Origin: Nitrospirota bacterium
Lineage (GTDB): Bacteria > UBA2233
Assembly: GCA_011620345.1 (NCBI GenBank)
Contig: WOZJ01000057.1
Span: forward strand, 165,246 to 229,245
Length of the DNA: 64,000 nucleotides
Direction: 5' to 3'
The notes under the pieces were generated by a model. It had not been told where the DNA came from. It searched no databases and saw nothing but the letters and a program-made list of their open reading frames with translations. The position numbers and the translations under genes were made by a program. Shown piece by piece: positions 22,255-31,999 of the stretch (positions within the stretch are counted from its first letter, which is position 1; each line of letters opens with the position of its first letter).

Positions 22255-23808
22255 ATGGAAAAAATTCTTATTGTAGACTTCGGGTCTCAGTATACCCAGT
22301 TGATCGCGCGTGCCGTTCGGGAAGTCGGAGTATTTTCCGAGATCATCCCCGTCTTGGCGCTTCAAGAATCAACTGTGGAGGCGCTCAAGAATCAAGGGGT
22401 CATCGGGGTGGTCCTCTCGGGAGGACCCTCGAGCGTGTACGAGAATAAGAACGAAGCGCTTGGCCGCCAGGTCACGCGCTTGGTCGGGGAAGTCCCCATC
22501 CTTGGCATCTGCTTTGGCTACCAGCTGCTCGTGAGTTTACTCGGTGGCGAGGTCAAACAGGGCTTGGTTCGTGAGTATGGACCTGCAAACGTGAAGGTGG
22601 ATGCCCCGAAAGGGCCATTTCGCACCTTTTTGCCCGGAGAAACCCTGCGAGTTTGGATGAGCCACGGAGACGTCATCGCTTCATTGCCCGATGGCTTCCA
22701 GCCCTTCGCCCACTCGGAGTTTGTCCCGTTTGCCGCTTCGGGAAACCCCATGCTCCATGCCTACGGCGTTCAATTTCACCCTGAGGTGTGGCACACCAAA
22801 GAGGGGTCAAAAATTCTCGAGAGTTTTCTTCTCGACATTTGCAATGCTTCGAGAGATTGGCAAACCGAACAAATCTTGGAGCTCCTTTCTAAAGACATTC
22901 AAGCCAGGACCAAAGGCCGAGAGATACTCCTTGCGCTTTCCGGCGGGGTGGATTCAAGCGTTATGGGGGTGCTCCTGAAGCGCATGGTCGGCGAACGCCT
23001 CCATAGTTTTCTCGTGGATACCGGGCTTTTGAGAGAGGGGGAGCCAGAAAGCACGCTCAAGCTGCTTGAACCGCTCGGGCTGAATGTCCATGTCGTGGAT
23101 GCCAAGGACAAGTTTATGGAAGCGCTCGAGGGCATAAGCGACCCGGAGCTCAAGCGCAAGCGTATCGGAGGCCTATTCATCGATCTTTTGAGAGAAGAAG
23201 CGCGTAACATAGGGTTCCCCGAGCTTCTTGCGCAAGGAACGCTCTACCCGGACGTGATCGAATCCATGCCCGTAGTTGGCCCTTCGGATACGATCAAATC
23301 CCACCATAACGTGGGCGGGTTGCCCAAAGACATGCCGTTCGAGCTCTTGGAGCCCTTCCGCATGCTCTTTAAAGACGAAGTTCGGCGAATCGGAGAGGCG
23401 CTAGGGATACCAGAAGAGGTCGTTTGGAAAGAGCCCTTCCCTGGTCCTGGGCTCGCTGTGCGTATCCTTGGACCGGTAGACGAGGCTAGCGTAAAAACCG
23501 TCAGGAAGGCGGACGCGATCGTCATGGAAGAGGTATCGAGGTCCGGGATTGGCCGGAGCCTATGGCAGGCCTTTGCCGTTTTGTTGCCAGTGAAGTCGGT
23601 CGGCGTTAAGGGCGACAAGCGCTCGTACGAGAACACCGTTGTCCTTCGTGCCGTCGAGAGCCGCGACGGGATGACTGCCGGCGTGGCCAAGCTTCCTTAC
23701 GAGTTGTTGGAGCGCATCGCCCACCGCATCGTGAACGAAGTGGAAGGTGTGAACAGGGTTGCTTACGACATTACCTCAAAGCCCCCTGCCACGATCGAGT
23801 GGGAGTAA
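22255..23808 (+). CDS. guaA: GMP synthase (glutamine-hydrolysing)
   Basis: GuaA aminates XMP to GMP. The 517-residue protein has an N-terminal class I glutamine amidotransferase (nucleophile Cys in GICFGYQLL, His-Glu in HPEVWH), an ATP-pyrophosphatase domain with the P-loop LSGGVDSSV, and the C-terminal dimerisation domain ending PPATIEWE. Full length for the family. It is in an operon with guaB (three-base gap) and is followed two bases later by the GFA-family gene. Confidence 0.97.
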   Translation: MEKILIVDFGSQYTQLIARAVREVGVFSEIIPVLALQESTVEALKNQGVIGVVLSGGPSSVYENKNEALGRQVTRLVGEVPILGICFGYQLLVSLLGGEVKQGLVREYGPANVKVDAPKGPFRTFLPGETLRVWMSHGDVIASLPDGFQPFAHSEFVPFAASGNPMLHAYGVQFHPEVWHTKEGSKILESFLLDICNASRDWQTEQILELLSKDIQARTKGREILLALSGGVDSSVMGVLLKRMVGERLHSFLVDTGLLREGEPESTLKLLEPLGLNVHVVDAKDKFMEALEGISDPELKRKRIGGLFIDLLREEARNIGFPELLAQGTLYPDVIESMPVVGPSDTIKSHHNVGGLPKDMPFELLEPFRMLFKDEVRRIGEALGIPEEVVWKEPFPGPGLAVRILGPVDEASVKTVRKADAIVMEEVSRSGIGRSLWQAFAVLLPVKSVGVKGDKRSYENTVVLRAVESRDGMTAGVAKLPYELLERIAHRIVNEVEGVNRVAYDITSKPPATIEWE

Positions 23809-23810
23809 GC

Positions 23811-24200
23811 ATGGAGCCCAATCAAGGCGGATGCCACTGTGCTGCCGTGCGGTTTGAGATGACGGCCGACATCGAGCCCATTGTAATGTGCAACTGCAGC
23901 ATTTGCACAAAAAAGGGCTATCTTCATCGTATTGTCCCTAAGAATGCGTTTGAGCTGCTTCGCGGGGAAGAATCGCTCGCTTGTTATACGTTTGGCACGA
24001 AGGTCGCAAGGCACATCTTCTGCAAGCACTGCGGCGTGGCGGCGTTCTACATTCCGCGTTCGCATCCGGACTGTATCGACGTGAACGTTCGGTGCCTGGA
24101 CCGTTTCGATCCGGCCGTTCATCTGCCGTCCGTTCACTTCGACGGCAAGCACTGGGAAGACGCCGTCCAGACATTCAAAGAAAAGCTCTATACGTCCTAA
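23811..24200 (+). CDS. GFA / CENP-V family zinc-binding protein
   Basis: This 129-residue protein has the cysteine pattern of the GFA fold: GCHCAAVRFEM, CNCSICTKKG and FCKHCGV. These cysteines bind two zinc ions in known members. Members are named after glutathione-dependent formaldehyde-activating enzyme, but most have no proven substrate. ATG 23811 immediately follows the guaA stop; the ORF-track GTG at 23799 lies inside guaA. Its presence between guaA and dnaE does not point to a specific role. Confidence 0.88.
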   Translation: MEPNQGGCHCAAVRFEMTADIEPIVMCNCSICTKKGYLHRIVPKNAFELLRGEESLACYTFGTKVARHIFCKHCGVAAFYIPRSHPDCIDVNVRCLDRFDPAVHLPSVHFDGKHWEDAVQTFKEKLYTS

Positions 24201-24212
24201 CGGAGGAAGCGC

Positions 24213-27200
24213 GTGAATTTAAGCCCCCAAAAGCCCATCGCCCATTTGCACGTGCACACCCAATACAGCCTTTTGGATGGCGCGAGCAAGTTCGACAGGC
24301 TGTTCAACACGCTCAAGGCAAAAGGGGCGTCTGCATGCGCCATTACAGACCACGGCAACCTTTTTGGAGCGGTAGAATTTTTCGAGGCTGCGAACAAGGC
24401 TGGTGTCCAGCCCATCATCGGCTGCGAAGCCTACCTGGCCCCCCTTACGCGTTTTGATAAGACAAAAAGCCTGCCTGGGTTCGAGAAGGACTACCACCTG
24501 ATTCTTTTGGCCAAAGACGCAACGGGCTGGAAAAACCTTTGCAAAATGATTACCAAGGCTTATTTGGAAGGCTATTACGCCAAGCCGAGGATCGACAGAG
24601 AATTGCTTGGGCTCCACCACGAGGGGTTGGTGTGCCTTTCGGCTTGTATGCAAGGGGAGATCCCGTACCTCCTTCGAAACGGACGGGAGAAGGAAGCCCA
24701 CTCGGCCCTTGAATACTACGCCTCTCTTTTCAAAGAAGACTTTTTCGTCGAAATCCAGGCGAACGGCCTTCAGGAGCAGTACGCGCTCAACGAGCAACTC
24801 TACGGGCTTGCTAAGCGTTTTGGTGTAGGGCTTGTAGCCACGAACGACTGCCATTATGTCGCACCCGAGGATGCCAAGGCCCACGACGTCCTTCTGTGCA
24901 TTCAGACAAACCGGAAAGTCTGGGAAGAAGATCGCTTTAAATTCCCGACAGAGGGGCTGTACGTCAAATCGGCGGACGAAGTGCTCGAAGAGGTTGGGTC
25001 GCAGTTTGAAGAAGGGATAACCAACACGCTAGAGGTTGCCTCGCGCTGTCATTTTGACTTCGATTTTACGAAAAAACGCTTCCCCGTTTATAGGCCCAAA
25101 GTAGGCGAAGAGGGAACGGATGCAAAGGCTTTGTTGAGGGTAAAGGCAAAGAAGGGGCTTGAAGAGAAGCTATCAAATCTTGAGCCCCAGAAAAGGTGTG
25201 AGTACGAAAAAAGGCTCGAGCAGGAGCTCGATATTCTTATTGACAAGGGATTTGCGGATTATTTCCTGATCGTCCAAGACTTCACGAACCATGCAAGGTC
25301 CCAAGGGATCGTCGTTGGTCCGGGTAGGGGGTCGGCGGCAGGCTCGCTCGTGAGCTATGCCTTGGGAATCACAAAGATAGACCCAATCCAGCATGGGTTG
25401 CTGTTTGAAAGGTTCTTAAACCCGGAGCGTGTCTCGCTCCCCGATATTGACGTGGATTTTTGCTACGAGAATCGCGAACGTGTCCTCGACTACGTCAAGG
25501 AACGCTACGGCAAGGAGAATGTCTCCCAGATCATTACCTTTGGGACGCTCAAGGCCAAAGCGGCCATCCGTGACGTGGGGAGGGTGCTAGGCCTTAGTTT
25601 TGCCGAGACGGACAAGATCGCCAAGCTGATCCCCGCGCCAAGGCAAGGAAGGGAGTGGCCCCTTGAAGAGGCGCTCAAAATGGAGCCAAAGCTTTCTGAG
25701 CTCTCCGAAAAAGATCCGAGAATCAAGGAGCTTTTGAGTTATGCGCTCGTCTTGGAAGACCAGGTCAGGCATGCTTCGACTCATGCCGCAGGCGTAGTGA
25801 TCTCTGGCGAGCCTCTCGATGACTACGTCCCCTTGTTTAAGCTGCCAGACGGCAATATAACGACACAGTTCTCGATGAAGTACGTCGAAAAGCTGGGCTA
25901 TATCAAGTTTGACTTTTTGGGGCTCAAGACGCTTACGCTGCTGGACACGGCGAAAGGGTTAATCCAGAAAGCTCGAGGCATCACGCTCGATTTGGACCAT
26001 CTCCCTTTTGATTGTCCGGAGGTGTACGCACTTCTTGCCAAGGGGGATACGACGGGCGTGTTCCAGCTCGAAAGCCAAGGGATGCGGGATTTGCTCGTTC
26101 GTTTAAAGCCCGGTGTCTTCGAAGATCTTGTTGCCGTGTTGGCACTGTTTCGTCCAGGACCTTTGGGCTCTGGCATGGTTGACGATTTTATCGAACGCAA
26201 GCATGGGCTTAAGCAAGTGAGCTACCCCCTCCCCGAGCTGGAGGGCATACTAAAAGAGACGTATGGCGTGATTCTTTACCAAGAGCAGGTCATGCAGATC
26301 GCAAGCAGGCTTGCCGATTATAGCCTTGGCGAGGCAGATTTGCTCAGGCGGGCGATGGGGAAGAAAGACCCGAGGGAAATGGCCCGGCAAAAAGAGCGTT
26401 TCTTGTCCGGGGCGGCAAAAAAAGGGGTGGATCATTCAAAGGCACAGGATATTTTTGCGCTTATGGAGAAGTTTGCGGATTACGGGTTCAACAAATCTCA
26501 TAGCGCGGCCTATGCCTACATCTCCTACCAGTGTGCCTATGTGAAGGCCAATTTTCCAAAGGAATGGATGGCGGCAATTCTCTCGATCGACATGGGAGAT
26601 ATGGATAAAATTCTCAAAGATATCTACGCCTGCAAGGAAATGGAAATCGCCGTTTTGCCGCCGCACGTGAACTCAAGCGACACGTCGTTCACGGTCACGG
26701 AGGAAGGAATTCGTTTTGGCCTCCTGGCGATTAAGAACGTCGGCGAGAAGGCTGTGCAGCAAATTCTTCAAGAGCGCAAAGCAAACGGGCCCTTTAGGGA
26801 CATTGCCGAGTTTGTCTCAAGGGTTACGAGTCCGTTGGTCAACAAGCGAGTGATCGAGAGCCTGATTAAGTCTGGTGCGCTCGATGGCCTGGGGCCCTTT
26901 AGGAAGGCAATGTTTGAGCGTCTTGACGTGCTCCTGAGCAAGGCGAACAAGCGCGCAACTAAGCGCCAGTCCAGAGACTTGTTTGGAGGCTTGGGCGTAC
27001 CTGAACCGCACGCTTTTGATACAAATGTTGACGGAGACCCTTCTGAATGGCCGGACGAAGAAAGGCTTGCTTTCGAGAGGGAAACCACCGGGTTTTACTT
27101 GAGCGGCCATCCGCTCAAGCCCTATTGGGGAAAGCTTCTTAGGCTCTACGGGGGGAAAGTCGTTCAGATCGAAGCGATGGACGCCTCTGCCGAACCATGG

Positions 27201-27695
27201 GTTGGCGGAGTTGTAACCGCTTTGAGCGTCAAGACGACGAAAAAAGGGGAAAAGTACGCCAATCTAGTTTTGGAAGACTTGCTTACGACATACGCCGTGC
27301 TCGTGTGGCCCGACACATTCCGCCGCTACGACGGTCTTATCCAAAAAGGGGGAAAGCTGATTTTGCGAGGCCATCTCGACGCCCAAGGAGAGGGCTCAAG
27401 GAAGCTCGTGGCCAAGGAAGTTTATGACCTTGAAGTGCACCTAGAAGAGCTTGTTTCACGCTATGGCGTGACGTTGGTCCGGTTGAATGCCGAGCGTATC
27501 ACCAAAGGGGAGCTGTTGCGCTTAAGGGAGTTGTTTTTATCGACGCCCGGAAGCTCACCTGTTCTCTTGTTCTTTGAAAATGGAGAACTCAAAAGGACGC
27601 TCAAGCCTGAAGGCAGACTTCGTGTAGACCCTAGGGCTCTAAAAGCAAAGCTCTCGGACAGATTCGGGAGAACGATCCGGGTGTCGGAGGAGTAG
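24213..27695 (+). CDS. dnaE: DNA polymerase III alpha subunit
   Basis: This is the replicative polymerase subunit, 1160 residues, normal length for DnaE1. It has the N-terminal PHP domain (HVHTQYSLLDGA, ITDHGNLFGA), the palm catalytic aspartates in PDIDVDFCYENR and IKFDFLGLKTL, the fingers segment with GPGRGSAAGSLVSYAL, an HhH region, and a C-terminal OB domain (VVTALSVKTTKKGEKYA). It starts with GTG with CGGAGGAA upstream, 12 bp after the GFA gene. Six bases after its stop, hflX begins. Confidence 0.97.
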   Translation: MNLSPQKPIAHLHVHTQYSLLDGASKFDRLFNTLKAKGASACAITDHGNLFGAVEFFEAANKAGVQPIIGCEAYLAPLTRFDKTKSLPGFEKDYHLILLAKDATGWKNLCKMITKAYLEGYYAKPRIDRELLGLHHEGLVCLSACMQGEIPYLLRNGREKEAHSALEYYASLFKEDFFVEIQANGLQEQYALNEQLYGLAKRFGVGLVATNDCHYVAPEDAKAHDVLLCIQTNRKVWEEDRFKFPTEGLYVKSADEVLEEVGSQFEEGITNTLEVASRCHFDFDFTKKRFPVYRPKVGEEGTDAKALLRVKAKKGLEEKLSNLEPQKRCEYEKRLEQELDILIDKGFADYFLIVQDFTNHARSQGIVVGPGRGSAAGSLVSYALGITKIDPIQHGLLFERFLNPERVSLPDIDVDFCYENRERVLDYVKERYGKENVSQIITFGTLKAKAAIRDVGRVLGLSFAETDKIAKLIPAPRQGREWPLEEALKMEPKLSELSEKDPRIKELLSYALVLEDQVRHASTHAAGVVISGEPLDDYVPLFKLPDGNITTQFSMKYVEKLGYIKFDFLGLKTLTLLDTAKGLIQKARGITLDLDHLPFDCPEVYALLAKGDTTGVFQLESQGMRDLLVRLKPGVFEDLVAVLALFRPGPLGSGMVDDFIERKHGLKQVSYPLPELEGILKETYGVILYQEQVMQIASRLADYSLGEADLLRRAMGKKDPREMARQKERFLSGAAKKGVDHSKAQDIFALMEKFADYGFNKSHSAAYAYISYQCAYVKANFPKEWMAAILSIDMGDMDKILKDIYACKEMEIAVLPPHVNSSDTSFTVTEEGIRFGLLAIKNVGEKAVQQILQERKANGPFRDIAEFVSRVTSPLVNKRVIESLIKSGALDGLGPFRKAMFERLDVLLSKANKRATKRQSRDLFGGLGVPEPHAFDTNVDGDPSEWPDEERLAFERETTGFYLSGHPLKPYWGKLLRLYGGKVVQIEAMDASAEPWVGGVVTALSVKTTKKGEKYANLVLEDLLTTYAVLVWPDTFRRYDGLIQKGGKLILRGHLDAQGEGSRKLVAKEVYDLEVHLEELVSRYGVTLVRLNAERITKGELLRLRELFLSTPGSSPVLLFFENGELKRTLKPEGRLRVDPRALKAKLSDRFGRTIRVSEE

Positions 27696-27701
27696 GGCGA
27701 G

Positions 27702-28838
27702 GTGCATAAAGATTTAGATACGCCCGAAAAGGCTATCCTGGTATACCCAGTAGTGGGGAAGGCTTCCTTTGGCGACTGGCAAGCAGATTTTGACGAACTT
27801 AAGGAATTGGTACGCAGCGCCGATTTGGACCTTGTGGACGAAGAGGTGGTTTTTTTAAAAGAGGTCAACTCGAAGACATTGATCGGCAAAGGAAAGCTCG
27901 AAGAGCTTCGGGGAAGGGCTGATGCCTTGGGGGTAGACCTCGCCGTTTTGGGGGTGAACGCCAGCCCTAGCAAAGAGCGCAACCTTGAAGAAGCCCTTGG
28001 GGTGCCCGTCGTCGACCGGACTCAGCTGATTTTAGGGATTTTCGCCAAAAGGGCGCGTTCCAAAGAAGGAAAGGTTCAGGTTGAATTGGCGCAGCTACGC
28101 GACCTCTTGCCAAGGCTTTCAGGCAAGGGAGGACAGCTATCGAGGCTTGGCGGTGGCATTGGTACCCGTGGCCCCGGCGAGAAGAAGCTCGAGGTGGATA
28201 GGCGCAGAATAGGCACTCGTATCCACGTCCTCAAGCAAGACTTAAAGCAGGTCGAACGCCACCGGAGGCTGCAGCGTGGGTCTGGCAGGAGAGAGTCCTT
28301 TCCGATGCTTGCGCTCATCGGTTATACCAACGCGGGAAAATCCAGCCTATTCAACATGCTGACCCACGCGCATGTTGTGGCCGAAGACAAGCTCTTTGCC
28401 ACTCTCGACCCTACTGTACGTCGGGTGCGGCTGCCCTCTGCACAAGAGGCACTGCTTGTGGATACAGTAGGCATTATCCGAGACATGCCCGAAAATTTGC
28501 TTCAGGCGTTTAGGGCAACATTTGAGGATTTTGAACAGGCCGACGCTTACATCCATGTCGTTGATGGAAGCCAGCCCAACTACAGAGCTAAGATTGAGGA
28601 AGTAAACGACGTCCTTAGGAAACTCGAGCTTTTGGGGAAGCCGGTTTTGTACGCCTTAAACAAGTCGGATCTCATTCAACCCGAGAAGCTTTGTCTGGAG
28701 GAGGACCTAAGGAAGCAGGCCGTTGTCATAAGCACAAAAACAAGCGATGGTATTCCCAAACTTGTTGAGTCCATTGAAGGACTCCTTGAAGCGCTAGCCA
28801 AACTGCCCGCCCCTAAGGGCGGTGCGGTTGGTTCGTAG
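27702..28838 (+). CDS. hflX: Ribosome-associated GTPase HflX
   Basis: This 378-residue protein has the HflX N-terminal domain (TLIGKGKLEEL, VDRTQLILGIFAKRA), the linker with GPGEKKLEVDRRRI, and a G domain with GYTNAGKSSLFN, DTVGII and NKSD. HflX splits stalled 70S ribosomes after stress. It starts with GTG, six bases after dnaE. The C-terminal region ends shortly after the G domain, within the normal range. Confidence 0.95.
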   Translation: MHKDLDTPEKAILVYPVVGKASFGDWQADFDELKELVRSADLDLVDEEVVFLKEVNSKTLIGKGKLEELRGRADALGVDLAVLGVNASPSKERNLEEALGVPVVDRTQLILGIFAKRARSKEGKVQVELAQLRDLLPRLSGKGGQLSRLGGGIGTRGPGEKKLEVDRRRIGTRIHVLKQDLKQVERHRRLQRGSGRRESFPMLALIGYTNAGKSSLFNMLTHAHVVAEDKLFATLDPTVRRVRLPSAQEALLVDTVGIIRDMPENLLQAFRATFEDFEQADAYIHVVDGSQPNYRAKIEEVNDVLRKLELLGKPVLYALNKSDLIQPEKLCLEEDLRKQAVVISTKTSDGIPKLVESIEGLLEALAKLPAPKGGAVGS

Positions 28839-28848
28839 GGGGGTTCGG

Positions 28849-29229
28849 GTGTCCTGGCCCGTTAGGCTGATGGGGGGGCTTTTTGTGGGATTTTTTTTGA
28901 TTGGCAACGCCCGCGCCTATCCAGCCGTGGGGAGCAACCCATTGAATCCGCCAATGGTGAACGATGCCTCGTCTCTAGAGCTCGTTTTTTACGGGGTTGA
29001 TTACGATACGGTCCAGACGGTCTTGAGTGAGGCGTTGGGAGCGAACGCCACGCCAGAGACATATTTTGATCGTGCCTTCCATGCTGCGCTCGTCCTCAAA
29101 GTCCATTCTAGAGCCGATCTTGGCGCCATCAAGGCAAAGATCGAGCAGCTTTTTAGGCGAAGAGGAATATCGGGTGGGGTGTTCTTGTTCAACAGCCGCG
29201 GAGTTGTCGTTTATGGCGCTCATCCTTAG
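28849..29229 (+). CDS. Small exported protein, unknown function
   Basis: This protein of about 126 residues has a signal peptide (RLMGGLFVGFFLIGNARAYPA). The mature part of about 100 residues includes alternating strands and helices (SSLELVFYGVDYDTVQTVL, LGAIKAKIEQLFRRRG). GTG 28849 is preferred over the ORF-track GTG at 28822 because AGGGGGG precedes it and the signal peptide starts there. It follows hflX by 10 bp and overlaps the next gene by 17 bp, so it is probably translated in the operon. I do not recognise the family. Confidence 0.6.
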   Translation: MSWPVRLMGGLFVGFFLIGNARAYPAVGSNPLNPPMVNDASSLELVFYGVDYDTVQTVLSEALGANATPETYFDRAFHAALVLKVHSRADLGAIKAKIEQLFRRRGISGGVFLFNSRGVVVYGAHP

Positions 29230-29791
29230 AGGCGTGGCGACCTATCCGAACCTCGTGACCGGAGTAAGGCTTCTCCTTGTTCCGTTGTTTGGGCTGTTCC
29301 TAAAGCATGAACGCTGGGCTTTGGGCCTCTGGCTTTGTCTTCTACTGGTAGCCACAGACGCCCTGGACGGCTTTTTGGCCCGTAGGCTTGGCCAAAGAAG
29401 CGAGCTCGGTTCCTACCTGGACCCTTTGGCAGACAAGCTTTTGGTCTTGATGGGCTTTTCTATGTTGAGTACGAAAGGGTATGTTCCCGCATGGCTGCTC
29501 GCCCTTGTTCTTTCTAGGGATGGGCTGATTCTAATCGGCGTAGGGGTCTATTTGTTGGTCAAAGGGAAGCCGATGGAGGCAAGCCCGACAAGGCTCGGAA
29601 AGGCTACAGCCGTAACGCAGTTCTTTTTTATTCTGTACTGCCTATGGGTTCTCGAAGCGGATCTTTCTAGGAATGCCATGGATCCTCTTAGGTGGGTTGT
29701 TGCAGCCTTTACTGTTGGCTCGTTTGTGCAGTACGGCTGGATTTTTCTTCGTTTATTTTATGAGCGGCCCGAACCGGATGCGGTGCCGTAA
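29213..29791 (+). CDS. CDP-alcohol phosphatidyltransferase (PgsA-like)
   Basis: This 192-residue membrane protein carries the full CDP-alcohol transferase motif DALDGFLARRLG...G...DPLAD, with all the metal-binding aspartates, and four to six membrane helices. Such enzymes make phosphatidylglycerophosphate, cardiolipin or phosphatidylserine from CDP-diacylglycerol. PgsA is the most likely identity, but the acceptor alcohol cannot be read from the motif. The ORF track begins upstream at 29027 in the previous gene; ATG 29213 gives a family-like N-terminus (TYPNLVTGVRLLLVP). Confidence 0.85.
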   Translation: MALILRGVATYPNLVTGVRLLLVPLFGLFLKHERWALGLWLCLLLVATDALDGFLARRLGQRSELGSYLDPLADKLLVLMGFSMLSTKGYVPAWLLALVLSRDGLILIGVGVYLLVKGKPMEASPTRLGKATAVTQFFFILYCLWVLEADLSRNAMDPLRWVVAAFTVGSFVQYGWIFLRLFYERPEPDAVP

Positions 29792-29859
29792 AGGGCCTTC
29801 ATGGTGCTTTTCCTTCCAAAGGGATTGTGCTAAACTCCCCTGATGAAGGAATTCTTTTT

Positions 29860-29934
29860 AGGCGCGTAGCTCAGGGGTAGAGCGCTGCTCTGACGCAGCA
29901 GAGGTCGGCGGTTCGAAGCCGCCCGCGCCTACCA
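29860..29934 (+). tRNA. tRNA-Val (anticodon GAC)
   Basis: The 75-base cloverleaf has acceptor AGGCGCG/CGCGCCT, D-stem GCTC/GAGC, anticodon stem CTGCT/AGCAG with loop CTGACGC (anticodon GAC), T-arm GGCGG-TTCGAAG-CCGCC and an encoded CCA. Confidence 0.96.
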
Positions 29935-30048
29935 AAGCTGTTAAAGGCATGCTCAAGCATCTATTGCTTATTCTATCCGCTATCGTTCGAAGCTTCAGGG
30001 GTAGAAAAGGCGAGGGCTAGGCTTGAAGCAGAGCTGTTTGGAAGGATC

Positions 30049-31983
30049 ATGGTTAGTATCGTATACAACGGTAAGTCCTACGAAATCCCGGCGGGACGGC
30101 GTTTTCAAGATGTCGTACGGGATGATTTCGAAGAAAACCTCGAGGACGTGATCGCCGTGAGTCTCGATGGTATTCTTTTGGACCTTACCTCTTCCGTAGA
30201 GCACGGCGGGGAAGCGAAGATCGTCTGGAAGGACGATCCGGAAGCCGTTGGCATTGTTCGGCATTCGTCGGCCCACTTGATGGCCCAGGCCATCAAGCGG
30301 CTGTTCAAGGGGGTAAGGCTTGCGATTGGTCCGGCGACGGACACCGGTTTTTACTACGATGTCGACCTTGATGTTTCTTTAGGGCAAGAAGACCTTGCCA
30401 GGATCGAAGAAGAGATGGCCCATATTAGGGAGGAGAACCTGCCGATCGAGCGGATAGAGATGCCGAGAGAGGAGGCGATCAAGCTGTTCGATGGGATGGG
30501 CGAGCGCTACAAGGTCGAGCTCTTAAAAGAGATCAAAGACGACACGGTCAGCCTCTACAGGCAAGGAGAATTCATTGACCTCTGCAGGGGGCCTCATGTT
30601 TCCTCGACCGGAATGTTGCGCGCATTTAAGCTCGAAAGCCTGGCCGGGGCGTACTGGAGGGGGAATGAGCATAACCCTATGCTTCAGCGAATCTATGGGC
30701 TTGCCTTTCCAAAAGAAGAGCAATTGCAAGAACAGCTTGCTTTCTTGGAGGAGGTCAAGCGTAGGGATCACAGAAGACTTGGGGCTCAGCTTGAGCTGTT
30801 TGCCGTTTCCGATAAGGTAGGGGGCGGCCTGATCCTCTGGTTGCCTAACGGAGCCATCCTGCGAGAGCTGATCGAATCAGACCTCAAAGCCCGCCAAAAA
30901 CGTGCCGGTTACCAGTTTGTCAATACGCCCCACGTTGCGCTCTCCGAGCTTTGGCGTACGAGTGGCCACCTGGACTTCTACGAACAAAGCATGTTTCCGG
31001 CGATGGAGCTCGAGGGGTCAAGCTACCGTGTGAAGCCCATGAATTGCCCGTTTCATACCCAGATTTACGAACAAAAGGTTCGAAGCTACCGCGACCTTCC
31101 GCTTCGCCTGGCAGAGTTTGGGACGGTCTACAGGTTCGAAAGGTCCGGAACGTTGCATGGGCTGCTCCGTGTGCGGGGTTTCACGCAGGACGATGCTCAC
31201 GTCTTTTGCAAACCATCGGACTTAAGCGCGGAAATTGAGGCGATTCTCGGCCTTATGGACGAGATCTACAGACAGTACCACTTCGATCGTTACGAAGTGT
31301 TTTTAAGCACGCGCCCCGAGAGGTACGTAGGCGATGAAAAAAGCTGGGATATGGCTACTCAAGCGCTCGAATCGGCGCTCAAGGCCAAAGGAATTGCCTA
31401 CGAAATAGACCCAGGAGAGGGCGTTTTCTACGGACCGAAGATCGACGTCAAGGTGCTAGATAGCATCGGAAGGCTTTGGCAGTGTACGACCATCCAAGTA
31501 GACTTCAACCTGCCAGAGCGTTTTGGCTTGTCCTATACGGACGGGGACGGAGTGAGAAAGCCCCCAATCATGGTGCATAGGGCTCTGTTGGGTTCGTTGG
31601 AACGTTTTGTCGGTATCCTAACCGAGCACTACGCGGGGTATTTCCCGTTTTGGTTGGCGCCCGTTCAAGCGTTGATCGTGCCTGTTTCTCAATCGCAGCT
31701 ATCTTACGCCAGGGAACTCGCGTCTTTCTTTGCCGAGAAGGACCTGCGCATTCAGGTGGACGAAACAGACGAACGTCTAGGGTTAAAAATTAGGCGTTCA
31801 GAGCTCAAGAAAATACCCGCCATTTTGGTGGTTGGCAAAAAAGAAGAGGCATCAGGGACGATAAGCCTTCGTTTGACCGGTTCAGGCCAAACGCAAACGA
31901 TGAGCCGAGAACAACTCTTGACTATCCTTTGGACCGCCGTTGCGAGCAGGACGAAGGAGCTGTCCGCGCTGAGTGTTGGATAA
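30049..31983 (+). CDS. thrS: Threonine-tRNA ligase
   Basis: This 644-residue class II synthetase has an N-terminal TGS domain, an editing (SAD) domain with HSSAHLMAQAIKR and the later CRGPHV zinc-type site, a catalytic core with motif 2 (RFERSGTLHGLLRVRGFTQDD) shown here in part as SGTLHGLLRVRGFTQDD, motif 3 (PPIMVHRALLGSLERF), and a C-terminal anticodon-binding domain. It charges tRNA-Thr. GGAAGG precedes the ATG. It heads the thrS-infC-rpmI-rplT-pheS-pheT cluster common in bacteria. Confidence 0.97.
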   Translation: MVSIVYNGKSYEIPAGRRFQDVVRDDFEENLEDVIAVSLDGILLDLTSSVEHGGEAKIVWKDDPEAVGIVRHSSAHLMAQAIKRLFKGVRLAIGPATDTGFYYDVDLDVSLGQEDLARIEEEMAHIREENLPIERIEMPREEAIKLFDGMGERYKVELLKEIKDDTVSLYRQGEFIDLCRGPHVSSTGMLRAFKLESLAGAYWRGNEHNPMLQRIYGLAFPKEEQLQEQLAFLEEVKRRDHRRLGAQLELFAVSDKVGGGLILWLPNGAILRELIESDLKARQKRAGYQFVNTPHVALSELWRTSGHLDFYEQSMFPAMELEGSSYRVKPMNCPFHTQIYEQKVRSYRDLPLRLAEFGTVYRFERSGTLHGLLRVRGFTQDDAHVFCKPSDLSAEIEAILGLMDEIYRQYHFDRYEVFLSTRPERYVGDEKSWDMATQALESALKAKGIAYEIDPGEGVFYGPKIDVKVLDSIGRLWQCTTIQVDFNLPERFGLSYTDGDGVRKPPIMVHRALLGSLERFVGILTEHYAGYFPFWLAPVQALIVPVSQSQLSYARELASFFAEKDLRIQVDETDERLGLKIRRSELKKIPAILVVGKKEEASGTISLRLTGSGQTQTMSREQLLTILWTAVASRTKELSALSVG

Positions 31984-31999
31984 AAAAAGGGGGGGAAAG

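Noticed and set aside
29935-30048. T-box or leader-peptide control upstream of thrS
   Set aside because: No threonine-rich leader ORF, T-box sequence or terminator hairpin is visible in the 114 bases.
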